A DNA stretch of 16,992 bases from an uncultured Collinsella sp. (GCA_902492855.1 CABUMU010000038.1:1-16992), one strand, 5' to 3'. Counted from the first letter of the stretch, positions 7,672 through 14,241 are shown. Numbers and translations are program-made. The notes: a model not told the origin generated them from the letters alone.

Positions 7672-8652
7672 CTAGCTGACGGCTTGTCCTGCGGCGACGC
7701 GACGTGCCTCCCGGCCTCCAAACAGGGAGGGGACCTGTGCCAGGCACACGCCGGCGAGGATGATGGCGACGCCCAGCCACTCGACGACGCCGAGCGGCTC
7801 GCCGAGGACGATCATGGCGATGAGCAGGCCGGCGGGGAGTTCCGCGGCGGCCATGACAGTGGAGAGGCCTGCGGGCAGGTGCGGAGAGCCCATGCCGAAG
7901 AGCAGGACCGGGCAGAGCATGCCAAAGAAGCCGGCGATGACGGCAAAGGGCAGGATGCCCTGGGCGAGGACGCCCGAGACGACGTAGTCCGGGCATACCG
8001 TGAGCGACATGACCACGGAGCCCGCGCATACGATGACGCCACGCTGCTCGAACGAGCACGGGGCCTCGACCTTGCCGGAGAGGGTGACAAAGAGGGGGCA
8101 GGACACGGCCGCCCCCAGCGCGCAGAGCAGGGCCACGGGGTCGTACCCGGTGATGCCGGTCCTGTAAACGCCGCTGGCGAACACCGTTCCGAAGACGATG
8201 ACCAGGGCGGAGACCACTTGGAGGACCCTCGGCGGTCGGCGCGTCATGACGGTCTGCCACAGGAGCCCCAGCCACGTGAACTGGAAGAGGAGCGTGAGCG
8301 CCACCGGGGCGGGCAGCACGCTCATGGCGTAGCAGTAGAGGATTGAGGTGAGGCAGGTGAGGGCTCCCAGGCCCATGAGCTTGAGGGCGAGCTTCCAGCC
8401 CACGCGCTGCCAGCGGTGCCCGAGTGCGTGCCCTGCGAGCGTGGCGAGGGCGAAGAAGAGGCAGCCGAACCACGCCTGGCTCGCCACCACCTGTGCCGAG
8501 GTGAAGCTCGCGGCGTAGGCGAGCTTGTAGGTCGTGGCCATAGCGCCGTAGCAGGCGCCGCCCGCAAAGACCTGGAGCGCCGCCTTGGCCTGTCCCGCGC
8601 CCGTGGCTCCTGCCCCGGCGGCCTGTTGCTTGATTGTGTTTGTTCCTGCCAT
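7672..8652 (-). CDS. EamA/DMT-family transporter, probable exporter
   Basis: Integral membrane protein of 326 residues with about ten hydrophobic helices in two EamA-like halves. The second half has the recognisable signature PAGLLIAMIVLGEPLGVVEW followed by LGVAIILAGVCL. Drug/metabolite transporters of this family export amino acids, metabolites or nucleotide sugars, so the substrate cannot be assigned. The ATG at 8652 is chosen because AGGGAG lies just upstream and the preceding residues are low-quality sequence; a TTG at 8856 would extend the frame through the leader terminator. The phospho-glucosidase gene starts 123 bases downstream on the same strand without a clear promoter of its own, so co-transcription is possible. 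A terminator in the leader suggests attenuation. Confidence 0.85.
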   Translation of the reverse strand: MAGTNTIKQQAAGAGATGAGQAKAALQVFAGGACYGAMATTYKLAYAASFTSAQVVASQAWFGCLFFALATLAGHALGHRWQRVGWKLALKLMGLGALTCLTSILYCYAMSVLPAPVALTLLFQFTWLGLLWQTVMTRRPPRVLQVVSALVIVFGTVFASGVYRTGITGYDPVALLCALGAAVSCPLFVTLSGKVEAPCSFEQRGVIVCAGSVVMSLTVCPDYVVSGVLAQGILPFAVIAGFFGMLCPVLLFGMGSPHLPAGLSTVMAAAELPAGLLIAMIVLGEPLGVVEWLGVAIILAGVCLAQVPSLFGGREARRVAAGQAVS

Positions 8653-8769
8653 TAGGCTCCCTTCCGTCTGCTGTCTTGCAGATGCACGTCTCGTGCGTCT
8701 GTTCCCTGCAGTCGGAAGGTGGGCTCGTGCGGTCCTCTGGCGGTGCATGTGGTACCTGCTGCCAAGACG

Positions 8770-8805
8770 AAAAAAGCCACGCAACCGACTGCTCGGTTGC
8801 GTGGC
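8770..8805 (-). terminator. Intrinsic terminator (attenuator) in the DMT leader
   Basis: On the minus strand GCCACGCAACCGA (8805-8793) pairs perfectly with TCGGTTGCGTGGC (8788-8776) over 13 bp around GCAG, followed by TTTTTT (8775-8770). It faces the DMT gene from 118 bases upstream, with no gene before it on that strand. GCGTGG at 8838-8833 could pair with CCACGC of the 5' arm and prevent the stem forming. Regulation by attenuation is an inference. Confidence 0.8.
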
Positions 8806-8857
8806 AAAAAGGTGGCTAGCACCCAGAAAAGTCCACGCGTTTTTAGACTGGGACAAA

Positions 8858-8884
8858 GTACTACAACAGGTGAGATTCCGTCAA
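8858..8884 (-). promoter_or_regulatory. Weak candidate promoter for the DMT leader
   Basis: On the minus strand TTGACG (8884-8879) is preceded by a T-rich tract (two T runs in 8885-8907) and followed 15 bases later by TAGTAC (8863-8858). The spacing is short and the -10 poor, but it is the best candidate upstream of the leader terminator. Confidence 0.3.
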
Positions 8885-8974
8885 GAAAAAAACCGAGGAA
8901 AAAAGTGAGCCTCTGCCCGCCGTACCTGTGGCGGTCGTTCCCCGAACGGGGCGGTGCTGCTGGGGGCTGTCTCG

Positions 8975-9019
8975 ATCTGTAACAGTAAGACCCGGTTTTG
9001 GTCCGTAGATGTTACAGAT
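8975..9019 (-). repeat. Palindromic intergenic repeat, copy 1
   Basis: A 45-bp unit with perfect 10-bp arms ATCTGTAACA (8975-8984) and TGTTACAGAT (9010-9019) and an asymmetric 25-base core that contains its own GACC/GGTC pairing. Reversed, its core resembles that of copy 2 (shared CAAAA and GGGTCT), so it is placed on the minus strand. It lies between divergent genes. Confidence 0.85.
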
Positions 9020-9055
9020 TTAGACATTTTGTCGGAGCGGTTTCCGTTTGTCTTG

Positions 9056-9100
9056 ATCTGTAACAGTTAGGGGTCAAAAGTGGGTCTAGATGTTACAGAT
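9056..9100 (+). repeat. Palindromic intergenic repeat, copy 2
   Basis: A 45-bp unit with the same perfect arms, ATCTGTAACA (9056-9065) and TGTTACAGAT (9091-9100). Its core carries GGGGTCAAAAGTGGGTCT, matching the reverse complement of copy 1, so the two units form an inverted pair 36 bases apart. The arrangement recalls REP/BIME elements, but no such family is claimed. Confidence 0.85.
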
Positions 9101-9170
9101 TGAGATTGTTGAGGATGGGTGAGGGTAGCTAATTCGGACGGGGCTTTTTTAAACATTGGGAAATCGAGCG

Positions 9171-9198
9171 TGGCAAGCGGAGGTCTTCGGGGTATAAG
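9171..9198 (+). promoter_or_regulatory. Weak candidate promoter for the DJ-1/maf operon
   Basis: TGGCAA (9171-9176) and TATAAG (9193-9198) are 16 bases apart, 37 bases ahead of the chosen start codon of the DJ-1-family gene. Only the -10 is a fair match. Confidence 0.3.
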
Positions 9199-9234
9199 AC
9201 GGCTAATTGTATGCCGCCTATGAAAGGAACCCTC

Positions 9235-9777
9235 ATGCCCAGCGTTGCCGTTCTCGCCGCCGATGGCTTTGAAACTATTGAGTGCTTGACCATGGTCGAT
9301 GTCATGCGTCGCGGCGGCGTGCGTGCCACGCTCGTCTCGATCATGCCCACGCGCGAGGTCGTAAGCTCGCTGCAGATCCCCGTGACCTGCGATGCGCTCT
9401 TTGATGAGATCAACTTTGACGAGTACGACTGCGTCGTGCTGCCCGGCGGCCTGCCCGGTGCCACCAACCTGCGCGCCGATCAGCGCGTCTGCGACGTGGT
9501 CTGCGAGTTCGCCGCGACCAAGCACGTCGCCGCCATCTGCGCCGCCCCGTTTATCCTGGGCGAGCTCGACCTGCTCGAGGGGCGCCACGCCACGTGCTTC
9601 CCTGGCTTTGAGAAAAGCTTCCCCGAAGGCGCCTATACCGGCGAGAAGGTCACGCAAGACGGCAACATCATCACTGCCAGCGGCATGGCACAGTCCCTCC
9701 CCTTTGCATTGGAGCTGCTGCGCACGCTCGCCGGCGACAAGGCCGTCGAGAAGGTCGCCGAGGGCATCCAACTATGA
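9235..9777 (+). CDS. DJ-1/PfpI family protein (YajL-like)
   Basis: Cytoplasmic protein of 180 residues in the DJ-1/ThiJ/PfpI superfamily, whose members include protein and nucleotide deglycases, chaperones and redox-responsive proteins. The catalytic cysteine is Cys102 in the nucleophile elbow AAICAAPFILG, and the partner glutamate is Glu13 in DGFETIE; VVLPGG is also typical. Length and motifs match the YajL/DJ-1 subgroup rather than PfpI proteases. The start at 9235 has AAAGGA six bases upstream; in-frame ATGs at 9211 and 9220 would swallow that site. The stop overlaps the start of maf (ATGA), so the two genes are translationally coupled. The exact activity cannot be read from sequence. Confidence 0.9.
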   Translation: MPSVAVLAADGFETIECLTMVDVMRRGGVRATLVSIMPTREVVSSLQIPVTCDALFDEINFDEYDCVVLPGGLPGATNLRADQRVCDVVCEFAATKHVAAICAAPFILGELDLLEGRHATCFPGFEKSFPEGAYTGEKVTQDGNIITASGMAQSLPFALELLRTLAGDKAVEKVAEGIQL

Positions 9778-10355
9778 TTTTGGCTTCGCAATCGCCGCGC
9801 CGCATAGAGCTGATGCGCGAGGCAGGCTACAACATTCGCGTGATTCCCGCGGATATCGACGAAACGCCCTTTGATGGCGAGGCCCCGCTCACGCTTGTCG
9901 AGCGCTTGGCACGCGCCAAGGCGGCTGCCGTTGCTGCCGAGTATGCCGAGCCCAACGAGCTGACGGTCGCGGCCGACACCATCGTCACCTTTGACGGCAA
10001 GATTCTGGGCAAGCCGGCAACCGAGGACGAGGCGCGCACTATGCTCCGTGAGCTTTCGGGCCGCACGCACCAGGTCGCAACCGGCGTCTGCATCGTTAAG
10101 GCAGGCGATACGGCCGCCCCGCATGCCGCCGAAAGCCTGTCCTTTGTCGATGTGACCGACGTGACGTTCTACGAGCTCACCGACGAGCAGATCGAGCACT
10201 ACGTCGCCTCGGGTGAGCCCATGGACAAGGCCGGCGCCTACGGCATTCAGGGCACAGGAGGACGCATGCTCGTGCACGATATTTCGGGCGACTTCTATAA
10301 CGTGGTGGGCCTACCCATCGCCCGCGTCGCGCGCGCGATTCAAAAACTCTCGTAA
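9774..10355 (+). CDS. maf: Maf-family nucleoside triphosphate pyrophosphatase
   Basis: A 193-residue cytoplasmic enzyme that hydrolyses non-canonical or methylated nucleotides, or dTTP/UTP, to the monophosphate and pyrophosphate. Family motifs are all present: ASQSPRR at residues 4-10, the catalytic aspartate Asp68 in AADTIV, KAGAYGIQG at 152-160 and GDFYNVVGLP at 172-181. Length is normal for the family. Its ATG overlaps the stop of the DJ-1 gene in an ATGA, implying coupled translation and a shared role in metabolite or nucleotide damage control (inference). The KAGAYGIQG form fits the dTTP/UTP (YhdE-like) group better than the YceF group. The gene ends 101 bases before the peptidase gene. 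Confidence 0.93.
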   Translation: MILASQSPRRIELMREAGYNIRVIPADIDETPFDGEAPLTLVERLARAKAAAVAAEYAEPNELTVAADTIVTFDGKILGKPATEDEARTMLRELSGRTHQVATGVCIVKAGDTAAPHAAESLSFVDVTDVTFYELTDEQIEHYVASGEPMDKAGAYGIQGTGGRMLVHDISGDFYNVVGLPIARVARAIQKLS

Positions 10356-10363
10356 TTGCATCT

Positions 10364-10386
10364 GGCGCTGGGTATCCCCCGGCGCC
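10364..10386 (+). terminator. Hairpin after maf, possible weak terminator
   Basis: GGCGCTGGG (10364-10372) pairs with CCCGGCGCC (10378-10386) with one G-U around a 5-base loop, followed by TACAATTTT. The TACAAT at 10387-10392 could instead be the -10 box of a promoter for the peptidase gene, although no clear -35 is seen because the hairpin occupies that place. Confidence 0.4.
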
Positions 10387-10456
10387 TACAATTTTGGCGT
10401 ACCGTACGGATCCCGACCGGGCACAAGGCGCGGCGGAAAACCGATAGGAGTTAAAC

Positions 10457-11458
10457 ATGGATACACTGCTCGAGGCCATTGACGTCTGCGATGTCGATGG
10501 CTTTTGCTATGGCAACTATACGGACGAGGAGGCCGGCACCGGTTGCACCGTAATCGTGGCACCCGAGGGCGCCACCGGCGGCGTTGACGTTCGCGGCGGT
10601 GCTCCAGCATCGCGCGAAACCGACCTGCTGCGACCCGAGAACACCGTCGACAAGGTCCACGCCGTCTGCCTTTCGGGTGGATCGGCCTTTGGCCTCGAGG
10701 CTGCAAGCGGCGTCGCTCGCGAGCTTGAGAGCCGCGGCATCGGCCTTCCCGTCGGCCCCACGCAGGTGCCTATCGTGTGCTCCAGCTGTATCTTCGACCT
10801 TGCCTTTGGCGACCCCACCGTGCGCCCCGACATTGAGGCCGGCATCGCCGCCGTGCGCGAAGCACTCGACCACACCCCCACCAAGCTCGAACAGGGCAAC
10901 GTAGGCGCCGGCACCGGCGCCACTGTAGGCAAGCTCATGGGGCCTGCCACCTGCATGAAGGCCGGCCTTGGAGCTGCTGCCGTGGCGCTCGGCCCCATCA
11001 AGGTGGGCGCCGTGGTCTCAGTCAACGCCTGCGGCAACGTTGTCGACCCCTTCACCGGCGAGTGGGTCGCCGGCATGCGCGCCGCAGCCGATAGCGACCA
11101 GATCGTCGACATGGAACTCGCAGCCTTTGCCGCCGCCGGATCCATGCAGATGCCGCTCGACCGCACCAACACCACCATCAGCTGCATCGTCACCAACGTG
11201 GAACTCACTAAGGCACAAGCCACCAAGGTCTCCCAGATGGCCGCAGACGCCTACGCACACGCCATCCGCCCCACACACACCACCAACGACGGCGACACCA
11301 TCTACACCCTCGCCAGCGGCAAACTGGGCGCCCAGGCAAGCGCCGCCGTTCCCCTAGACCTGCTGGGCATGCTCGCCGTAAGGGCCCTGGAAACCGCCAT
11401 CGTAAACGGAGCCAAAACCGCCAAAACCTCCCACGGAATCCCAGGTGCTGCGAAGTAA
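10457..11458 (+). CDS. P1-family peptidase (DmpA/BapA-like N-terminal nucleophile hydrolase)
   Basis: A 333-residue protein of the P1/DmpA family of self-cleaving aminopeptidases, which act on small peptides, including beta-amino or D-amino acid derivatives. Conserved family stretches are GGVDVRGGAPASRETDLL (41-58), HAVCLSGGSAFGLEAA (68-83) and VPIVCSSCIFDLAFGD (104-119). The expected self-processing site is in RTNTTISCIVTN (236-247), where a threonine (239 or 240) would become the N-terminal nucleophile of the beta chain. There is no signal peptide, so it is probably cytoplasmic. The start has a clear AGGAG site (10446-10450). Substrate is unknown. The gene is followed 12 bases later by the nested palindrome at 11471-11599, which probably ends its transcript. 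Confidence 0.9.
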   Translation: MDTLLEAIDVCDVDGFCYGNYTDEEAGTGCTVIVAPEGATGGVDVRGGAPASRETDLLRPENTVDKVHAVCLSGGSAFGLEAASGVARELESRGIGLPVGPTQVPIVCSSCIFDLAFGDPTVRPDIEAGIAAVREALDHTPTKLEQGNVGAGTGATVGKLMGPATCMKAGLGAAAVALGPIKVGAVVSVNACGNVVDPFTGEWVAGMRAAADSDQIVDMELAAFAAAGSMQMPLDRTNTTISCIVTNVELTKAQATKVSQMAADAYAHAIRPTHTTNDGDTIYTLASGKLGAQASAAVPLDLLGMLAVRALETAIVNGAKTAKTSHGIPGAAK

Positions 11459-11470
11459 TCTCACTCGACC

Positions 11471-11599
11471 GTCGGTCGGAGGCGGGCGGGCATTACGTTT
11501 GCTGCTCTACAGTCCTATGCAAGACGAAGGCCACATTAAGTGGCCTTCTTTGCATGCGGAACTCGCGACAAACGTAATGCCCGCCCGCCTCCGACCGAC
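11471..11599 (+). ncRNA. Nested palindromic element, copy 1 (structured RNA or DNA)
   Basis: Perfect 31-bp inverted arms (11471-11501 and 11569-11599) enclose 67 bases. Inside are AGTCC/GG(A)ACT pairing, an ATGCAA/TTGCAT stem (11517-11522 with 11550-11555) and a 9-bp hairpin with an ATTAA loop (11526-11548). Conserved with copy 2 are GTTTG/CAAAC at the inner ends of the arms, ACAGTCCT, CACATTAAGTG and TGCGGAACT. The outer and inner stems differ in sequence from copy 2 but remain complementary. It begins 12 bases after the peptidase stop, in the same direction, and six Ts follow at 11612-11617. A transcribed 3' structure is likely; the class is unknown. Confidence 0.65.
11526..11553 (+). terminator. 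Inner hairpin of copy 1, probable terminator
   Basis: GAAGGCCAC (11526-11534) pairs with GTGGCCTTC (11540-11548) around the loop ATTAA, followed by TTTGC. This could act as the intrinsic terminator of the peptidase transcript by itself, although the U-run is short and partly takes part in the next stem. Confidence 0.55.
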
Positions 11600-11634
11600 T
11601 ACCAACTAATATTTTTTCAGCCCAGGCCCCTGTG

Positions 11635-11667
11635 TACCGCGCGTCGAAGATCTTCAAATTCAAATAA
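11635..11667 (+). pseudogene. Inverted relic of the glycosyltransferase 3' end
   Basis: Reading forward, codons 11635-11667 give YRASKIFKFK and a stop, nearly the same as the C-terminus of the convergent glycosyltransferase (YRLASKIFKFN). A 17-bp perfect inverted repeat results: 11647-11663 with 11839-11855. The match fades upstream, so only about ten codons remain. It looks like the tail of a related gene, or a product of inverted duplication, on the other side of the palindrome at 11693-11802. Confidence 0.6.
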
Positions 11668-11692
11668 CCTGACAATCGATTCTTATAGCAGA

Positions 11693-11802
11693 GGCCCCTT
11701 GGCCTTTAGTTTGATACAAGTTCCGCACGAGCCGGAAAGCACTTAATGTGCTTTCCGTGCGAGCAGGACTGTTCGCAGTAGCAAACTAAAGGCCAAGGGG
11801 CC
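11693..11802 (-). ncRNA. Nested palindromic element, copy 2 (structured RNA or DNA)
   Basis: Perfect 21-bp inverted arms (11693-11713 and 11782-11802) enclose 68 bases. Read on the minus strand it has the same order as copy 1: arm ending GTTTG, ACAGTCCT, CGCAC/GTGCG stem, inner hairpin GGAAAGCAC/GTGCTTTCC with loop ATTAA, TGCGGAACT, CAAAC. It starts 32 bases beyond the stop of the glycosyltransferase on the same strand. No U-run follows on the minus side, so if it ends transcription it does so unusually. The similarity to copy 1 is in loops and bulges rather than stems. Confidence 0.65.
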
Positions 11803-11834
11803 CAGTCAACCTATCAGCAGCGGTTACTCGGCAG

Positions 11835-12866
11835 CTAGTTGAATTTGAAGATCTTTGAGGCAAGACGGTATAGGCCGAGTGTGGTTTTGTCTCCGGCCCG
11901 TCCGCGCAGATTGGTGAAGAACCCGACCACGCCGTAGCGGGCACGACGATACATGCGCTCGTCGTAGGCCTTCAAATCATTCCACAGCGTCTTTAGGCGC
12001 TCGTCGGCGCAATCTTCCTCGGAAAGCTTGGTGAGCACCGAGCAGATCGCCATCATCATGGTGAAATAGCCCATCATGTACGAGCGCAGACGCGACGACT
12101 CAACATCGCTGTACAGGTGGTACGACTCCATCATGATGCGCGTCACACGGAACTGCTGGTCCAGACGCTTGACCATCGTGGCCTCGTTGACACTCTGGCC
12201 CTCGCGACCGATAAAGTAGCGATAGAGGTCGATGTCGGCGTAGTACATGGTCTTGCAACGCGGCAGCGGCACGTAGGCGTAGATGTTGTCCACATAGAAC
12301 ATGTGCGGCGGCATGGGAAGGTTGGACTCGCGCAGCACATCCGTGCGATAGCACAGGCTGTGCATGAGTAGGTTCTGGTCCAGGCGGAAATGACCGATCT
12401 GATCCCAGGAAAAGATCTTTTTGCGCGGCAGGGCAAATTTGTAGCCAATAGCGGTATGCGTGCCCTCGTAAACCTTCTCGTACACGTAGTTCGAGATAAA
12501 CAGGTCAACGCGCTGATCGCGCTCTTCAAAGCCACGCAGAATCGACAGCATAGTCGAAAGAGCCGCAGCGTCGAGCCAGTCGTCCGAGTCGACGACCTTG
12601 TAGTAAGTGCCCTGTGCCTCGCGCAGACCCGAAAGGACGGCAATACCGTGGCCGCCGTTCTCCTGGTGTACCGCGCGAATGATACCGGGATAACGCGCCT
12701 CCCACTCGTCGGCCTTGGCGGCCGTCTCGTCCTTGGAGCCGTCGTCCACCACGATAATCTCGATATCGGTGGCGTAATTGCTCCCCTCCAAGATGGAGGT
12801 GATGCAATGGTCCATGTCCTTGGCGGCGTTATACGAGGGAATACCGAATGTTATGACTTTATGCAT
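11835..12866 (-). CDS. Family 2 glycosyltransferase
   Basis: A 343-residue GT-A fold glycosyltransferase. The start of the domain is VITFGIPSYNAA; VVDDGSKDETA (39-49) binds the nucleotide, and the metal-binding DxD is Asp93-Ser94-Asp95 in VVDSDDWLD. No transmembrane segment is evident, so it probably works on the cytoplasmic face of the membrane. The ATG at 12866 opens MHKVITFG and overlaps the end of glf by eight bases (ATGCATAA), so it is translated with the mutase; an upstream in-frame start at 12884 would overlap further. Beside UDP-galactopyranose mutase it may be a galactofuranosyltransferase or otherwise act in the same cell-wall or exopolysaccharide glycan (inference). Its last codons are duplicated in inverse orientation at 11635-11667. 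Confidence 0.9.
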   Translation of the reverse strand: MHKVITFGIPSYNAAKDMDHCITSILEGSNYATDIEIIVVDDGSKDETAAKADEWEARYPGIIRAVHQENGGHGIAVLSGLREAQGTYYKVVDSDDWLDAAALSTMLSILRGFEERDQRVDLFISNYVYEKVYEGTHTAIGYKFALPRKKIFSWDQIGHFRLDQNLLMHSLCYRTDVLRESNLPMPPHMFYVDNIYAYVPLPRCKTMYYADIDLYRYFIGREGQSVNEATMVKRLDQQFRVTRIMMESYHLYSDVESSRLRSYMMGYFTMMMAICSVLTKLSEEDCADERLKTLWNDLKAYDERMYRRARYGVVGFFTNLRGRAGDKTTLGLYRLASKIFKFN

Positions 12867-14061
12867 GGCAGGCGATAATCTCATCCGAAAGATCGAGGGC
12901 GGAATTGGTCACGGCGTCCATATCGTAGTAACGATACTCGGCCAGACGACCCACCGGGTGGAAGTTCGTCAGGTTCTGGACGCGCTCAAGATAGCGCTCA
13001 TAGAGCTCACGGTTCTCGGGCTCAAGAATGGCGTAGTACGGCGTCTCGCCCGAGCCGGGCGTATAGGCCTTGGAGTACTCCTTCATGATGGTGGTCTTGC
13101 CGGGCAGGACCTGACCGGTCATGTTCTTGAACTCGGTGATACGCGTGTAGTCCTCGCTCGTGGTGTAGTTGACGGTGCCCACGGGCTGGAACTGGTCCGT
13201 ATCGAGCGTCTCGAACTTCATATCGAGCGTGCGGTACGGCAACGCACCCAAGTCGAGGTTGAACAGCTCGTCGAGTGGACCGGTATAGACAATCTCGCCA
13301 CCATAGACCTTGCCGTCGATCTTGACGGTGGTCTCGTCGATCTCAAAGAGATCGCGGGCGTCCACGTCGCAGAACACGTCGATCAGGTCGTGGTCGAGCA
13401 TGTGCTCAAAGAGCGCCGTGTAGCCCTCCTGCGGCATGCCCTGGAAGGGAGCTTGCGGGAAGTAGCGGTCATCATCGCCCACAAAGACGGGAACGCGGCC
13501 GGTGATCGAGGGGTCGATCTGATCGGGCGTCTGGCCCCACTGCTTCATGGTGTAATGCAAAAAGACGTTCTCGTAGACGTAATCGGCGACCTCGGCAAGA
13601 TCCGGGTCGTTCTTCTTACGCAGCTCCATAATGGGCACCTTGACATCCTTGCCAAAGGTCTCCACGAGCTTCTGATACAGCTCCTCGCCGCGCTCGTCAC
13701 CAAAGGCGAGCTTGAGACTCGCATGGTTGAAGGGCACGGGCATAAGGGTACCGTTGATGTTGGCGAGCACCTTGTGCTGATAATCCGTCCACTTGGTAAA
13801 GCGCGACAGGAAATTGTGCACGCGCTCGTTAAAGGTGTGATAGATATGCGGACCGTACTCGTGGATCAGGATTCCGGCCTCGTCAGTGCAGTCATAGGCA
13901 TTGCCCGCAATGTGGCTACGGCGCTCCAAAACGGCAACACGATAGCCGATGGTCTCGGCAAGACGGCGGGCGCAAACGGCACCGGCATATCCAGCACCGA
14001 CGACAATCATGTCGTACGCGCCGGCGTTAAAGCCTTCAGGCAGGCCTGAGGTAATCTGCAT
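12859..14061 (-). CDS. glf: UDP-galactopyranose mutase
   Basis: Flavoenzyme of 400 residues that interconverts UDP-galactopyranose and UDP-galactofuranose, the precursor of galactofuranose in surface glycans. The FAD-binding Rossmann motif is VVGAGYAGAVCARRLAE from about residue 20, preceded by a 16-residue extension. The family motif IHEYGPHIYHTFN and the C-terminal NTRY-like region with GRLAEYRYYDMD are present, and length is typical. The start is supported by AAGGAG about 7 bases upstream. It is the first gene of a two-gene operon with the glycosyltransferase, which overlaps its end. Divergent from pta, with a TATAAT at 14145-14140. Confidence 0.95.
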   Translation of the reverse strand: MQITSGLPEGFNAGAYDMIVVGAGYAGAVCARRLAETIGYRVAVLERRSHIAGNAYDCTDEAGILIHEYGPHIYHTFNERVHNFLSRFTKWTDYQHKVLANINGTLMPVPFNHASLKLAFGDERGEELYQKLVETFGKDVKVPIMELRKKNDPDLAEVADYVYENVFLHYTMKQWGQTPDQIDPSITGRVPVFVGDDDRYFPQAPFQGMPQEGYTALFEHMLDHDLIDVFCDVDARDLFEIDETTVKIDGKVYGGEIVYTGPLDELFNLDLGALPYRTLDMKFETLDTDQFQPVGTVNYTTSEDYTRITEFKNMTGQVLPGKTTIMKEYSKAYTPGSGETPYYAILEPENRELYERYLERVQNLTNFHPVGRLAEYRYYDMDAVTNSALDLSDEIIACHA

Positions 14062-14104
14062 CGATACTCCTTGTCAAAAGCCACGGGCTCGTTAGCTGGG
14101 CTTT

Positions 14105-14123
14105 TCTCGAACATTCTTCGAGA
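14105..14123. promoter_or_regulatory. 7-bp palindrome in the glf leader
   Basis: TCTCGAA (14105-14111) and TTCGAGA (14117-14123) are perfect inverted repeats separated by CATTC, between the glf -10 box and its start codon. It could be an operator or a short RNA stem. Its middle resembles a LexA box but is one base short and mismatched. Confidence 0.35.
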
Positions 14124-14139
14124 CATATTTATCAGAGCG

Positions 14140-14165
14140 ATTATAGCGCTAATGCGTCCTATAAT
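14140..14165. promoter_or_regulatory. Back-to-back divergent -10 boxes for glf and pta
   Basis: A perfect TATAAT faces right at 14160-14165 (towards pta) and another faces left at 14145-14140 (towards glf), with 14 bases between. Each promoter's -35 region would fall on the other's -10, and neither has a good -35 hexamer. RNA polymerase could hardly occupy both at once, so the two operons may compete. Confidence 0.55.
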
Positions 14166-14220
14166 GAGCTTGCCACACAAGGAAAGCTCAAGCACCGCGG
14201 CAAACATAATTGAAAGGTAG

Positions 14221-14241
14221 ACCCGCTAGCAGCGGGTTTAT
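14221..14241 (+). promoter_or_regulatory. Short terminator-like hairpin in the pta leader
   Basis: ACCCGCT (14221-14227) pairs with AGCGGGT (14231-14237) around AGC, followed by TTATTC. It lies about 50 bases after the expected pta transcription start and 52 before the start codon. It could be an attenuator or the end of a short leader RNA; no known riboswitch was recognised. Confidence 0.4.

Noticed and set aside
8653..8856. N-terminal extension of the DMT transporter from TTG 8856
   Set aside because: It would translate through the leader terminator and yields basic, low-complexity sequence; ATG 8652 has its own ribosome site.
8975..9100. CRISPR array
   Set aside because: Only two units, each internally palindromic with divergent cores in opposite orientation, and no cas genes.
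11471..11802. Phase-variable promoter inverton between the inverted repeats
   Set aside because: The invertible segments would be only 67-68 bp, contain no promoter-like sequence, and are themselves palindromic, so inversion would change little; no recombinase gene is near.
14107..14121. LexA/SOS box in TCGAACATTCTTCGA
   Set aside because: The actinobacterial consensus CGAAC-N4-GTTCG needs 14 bases; this site has 13 and mismatches in the right half.
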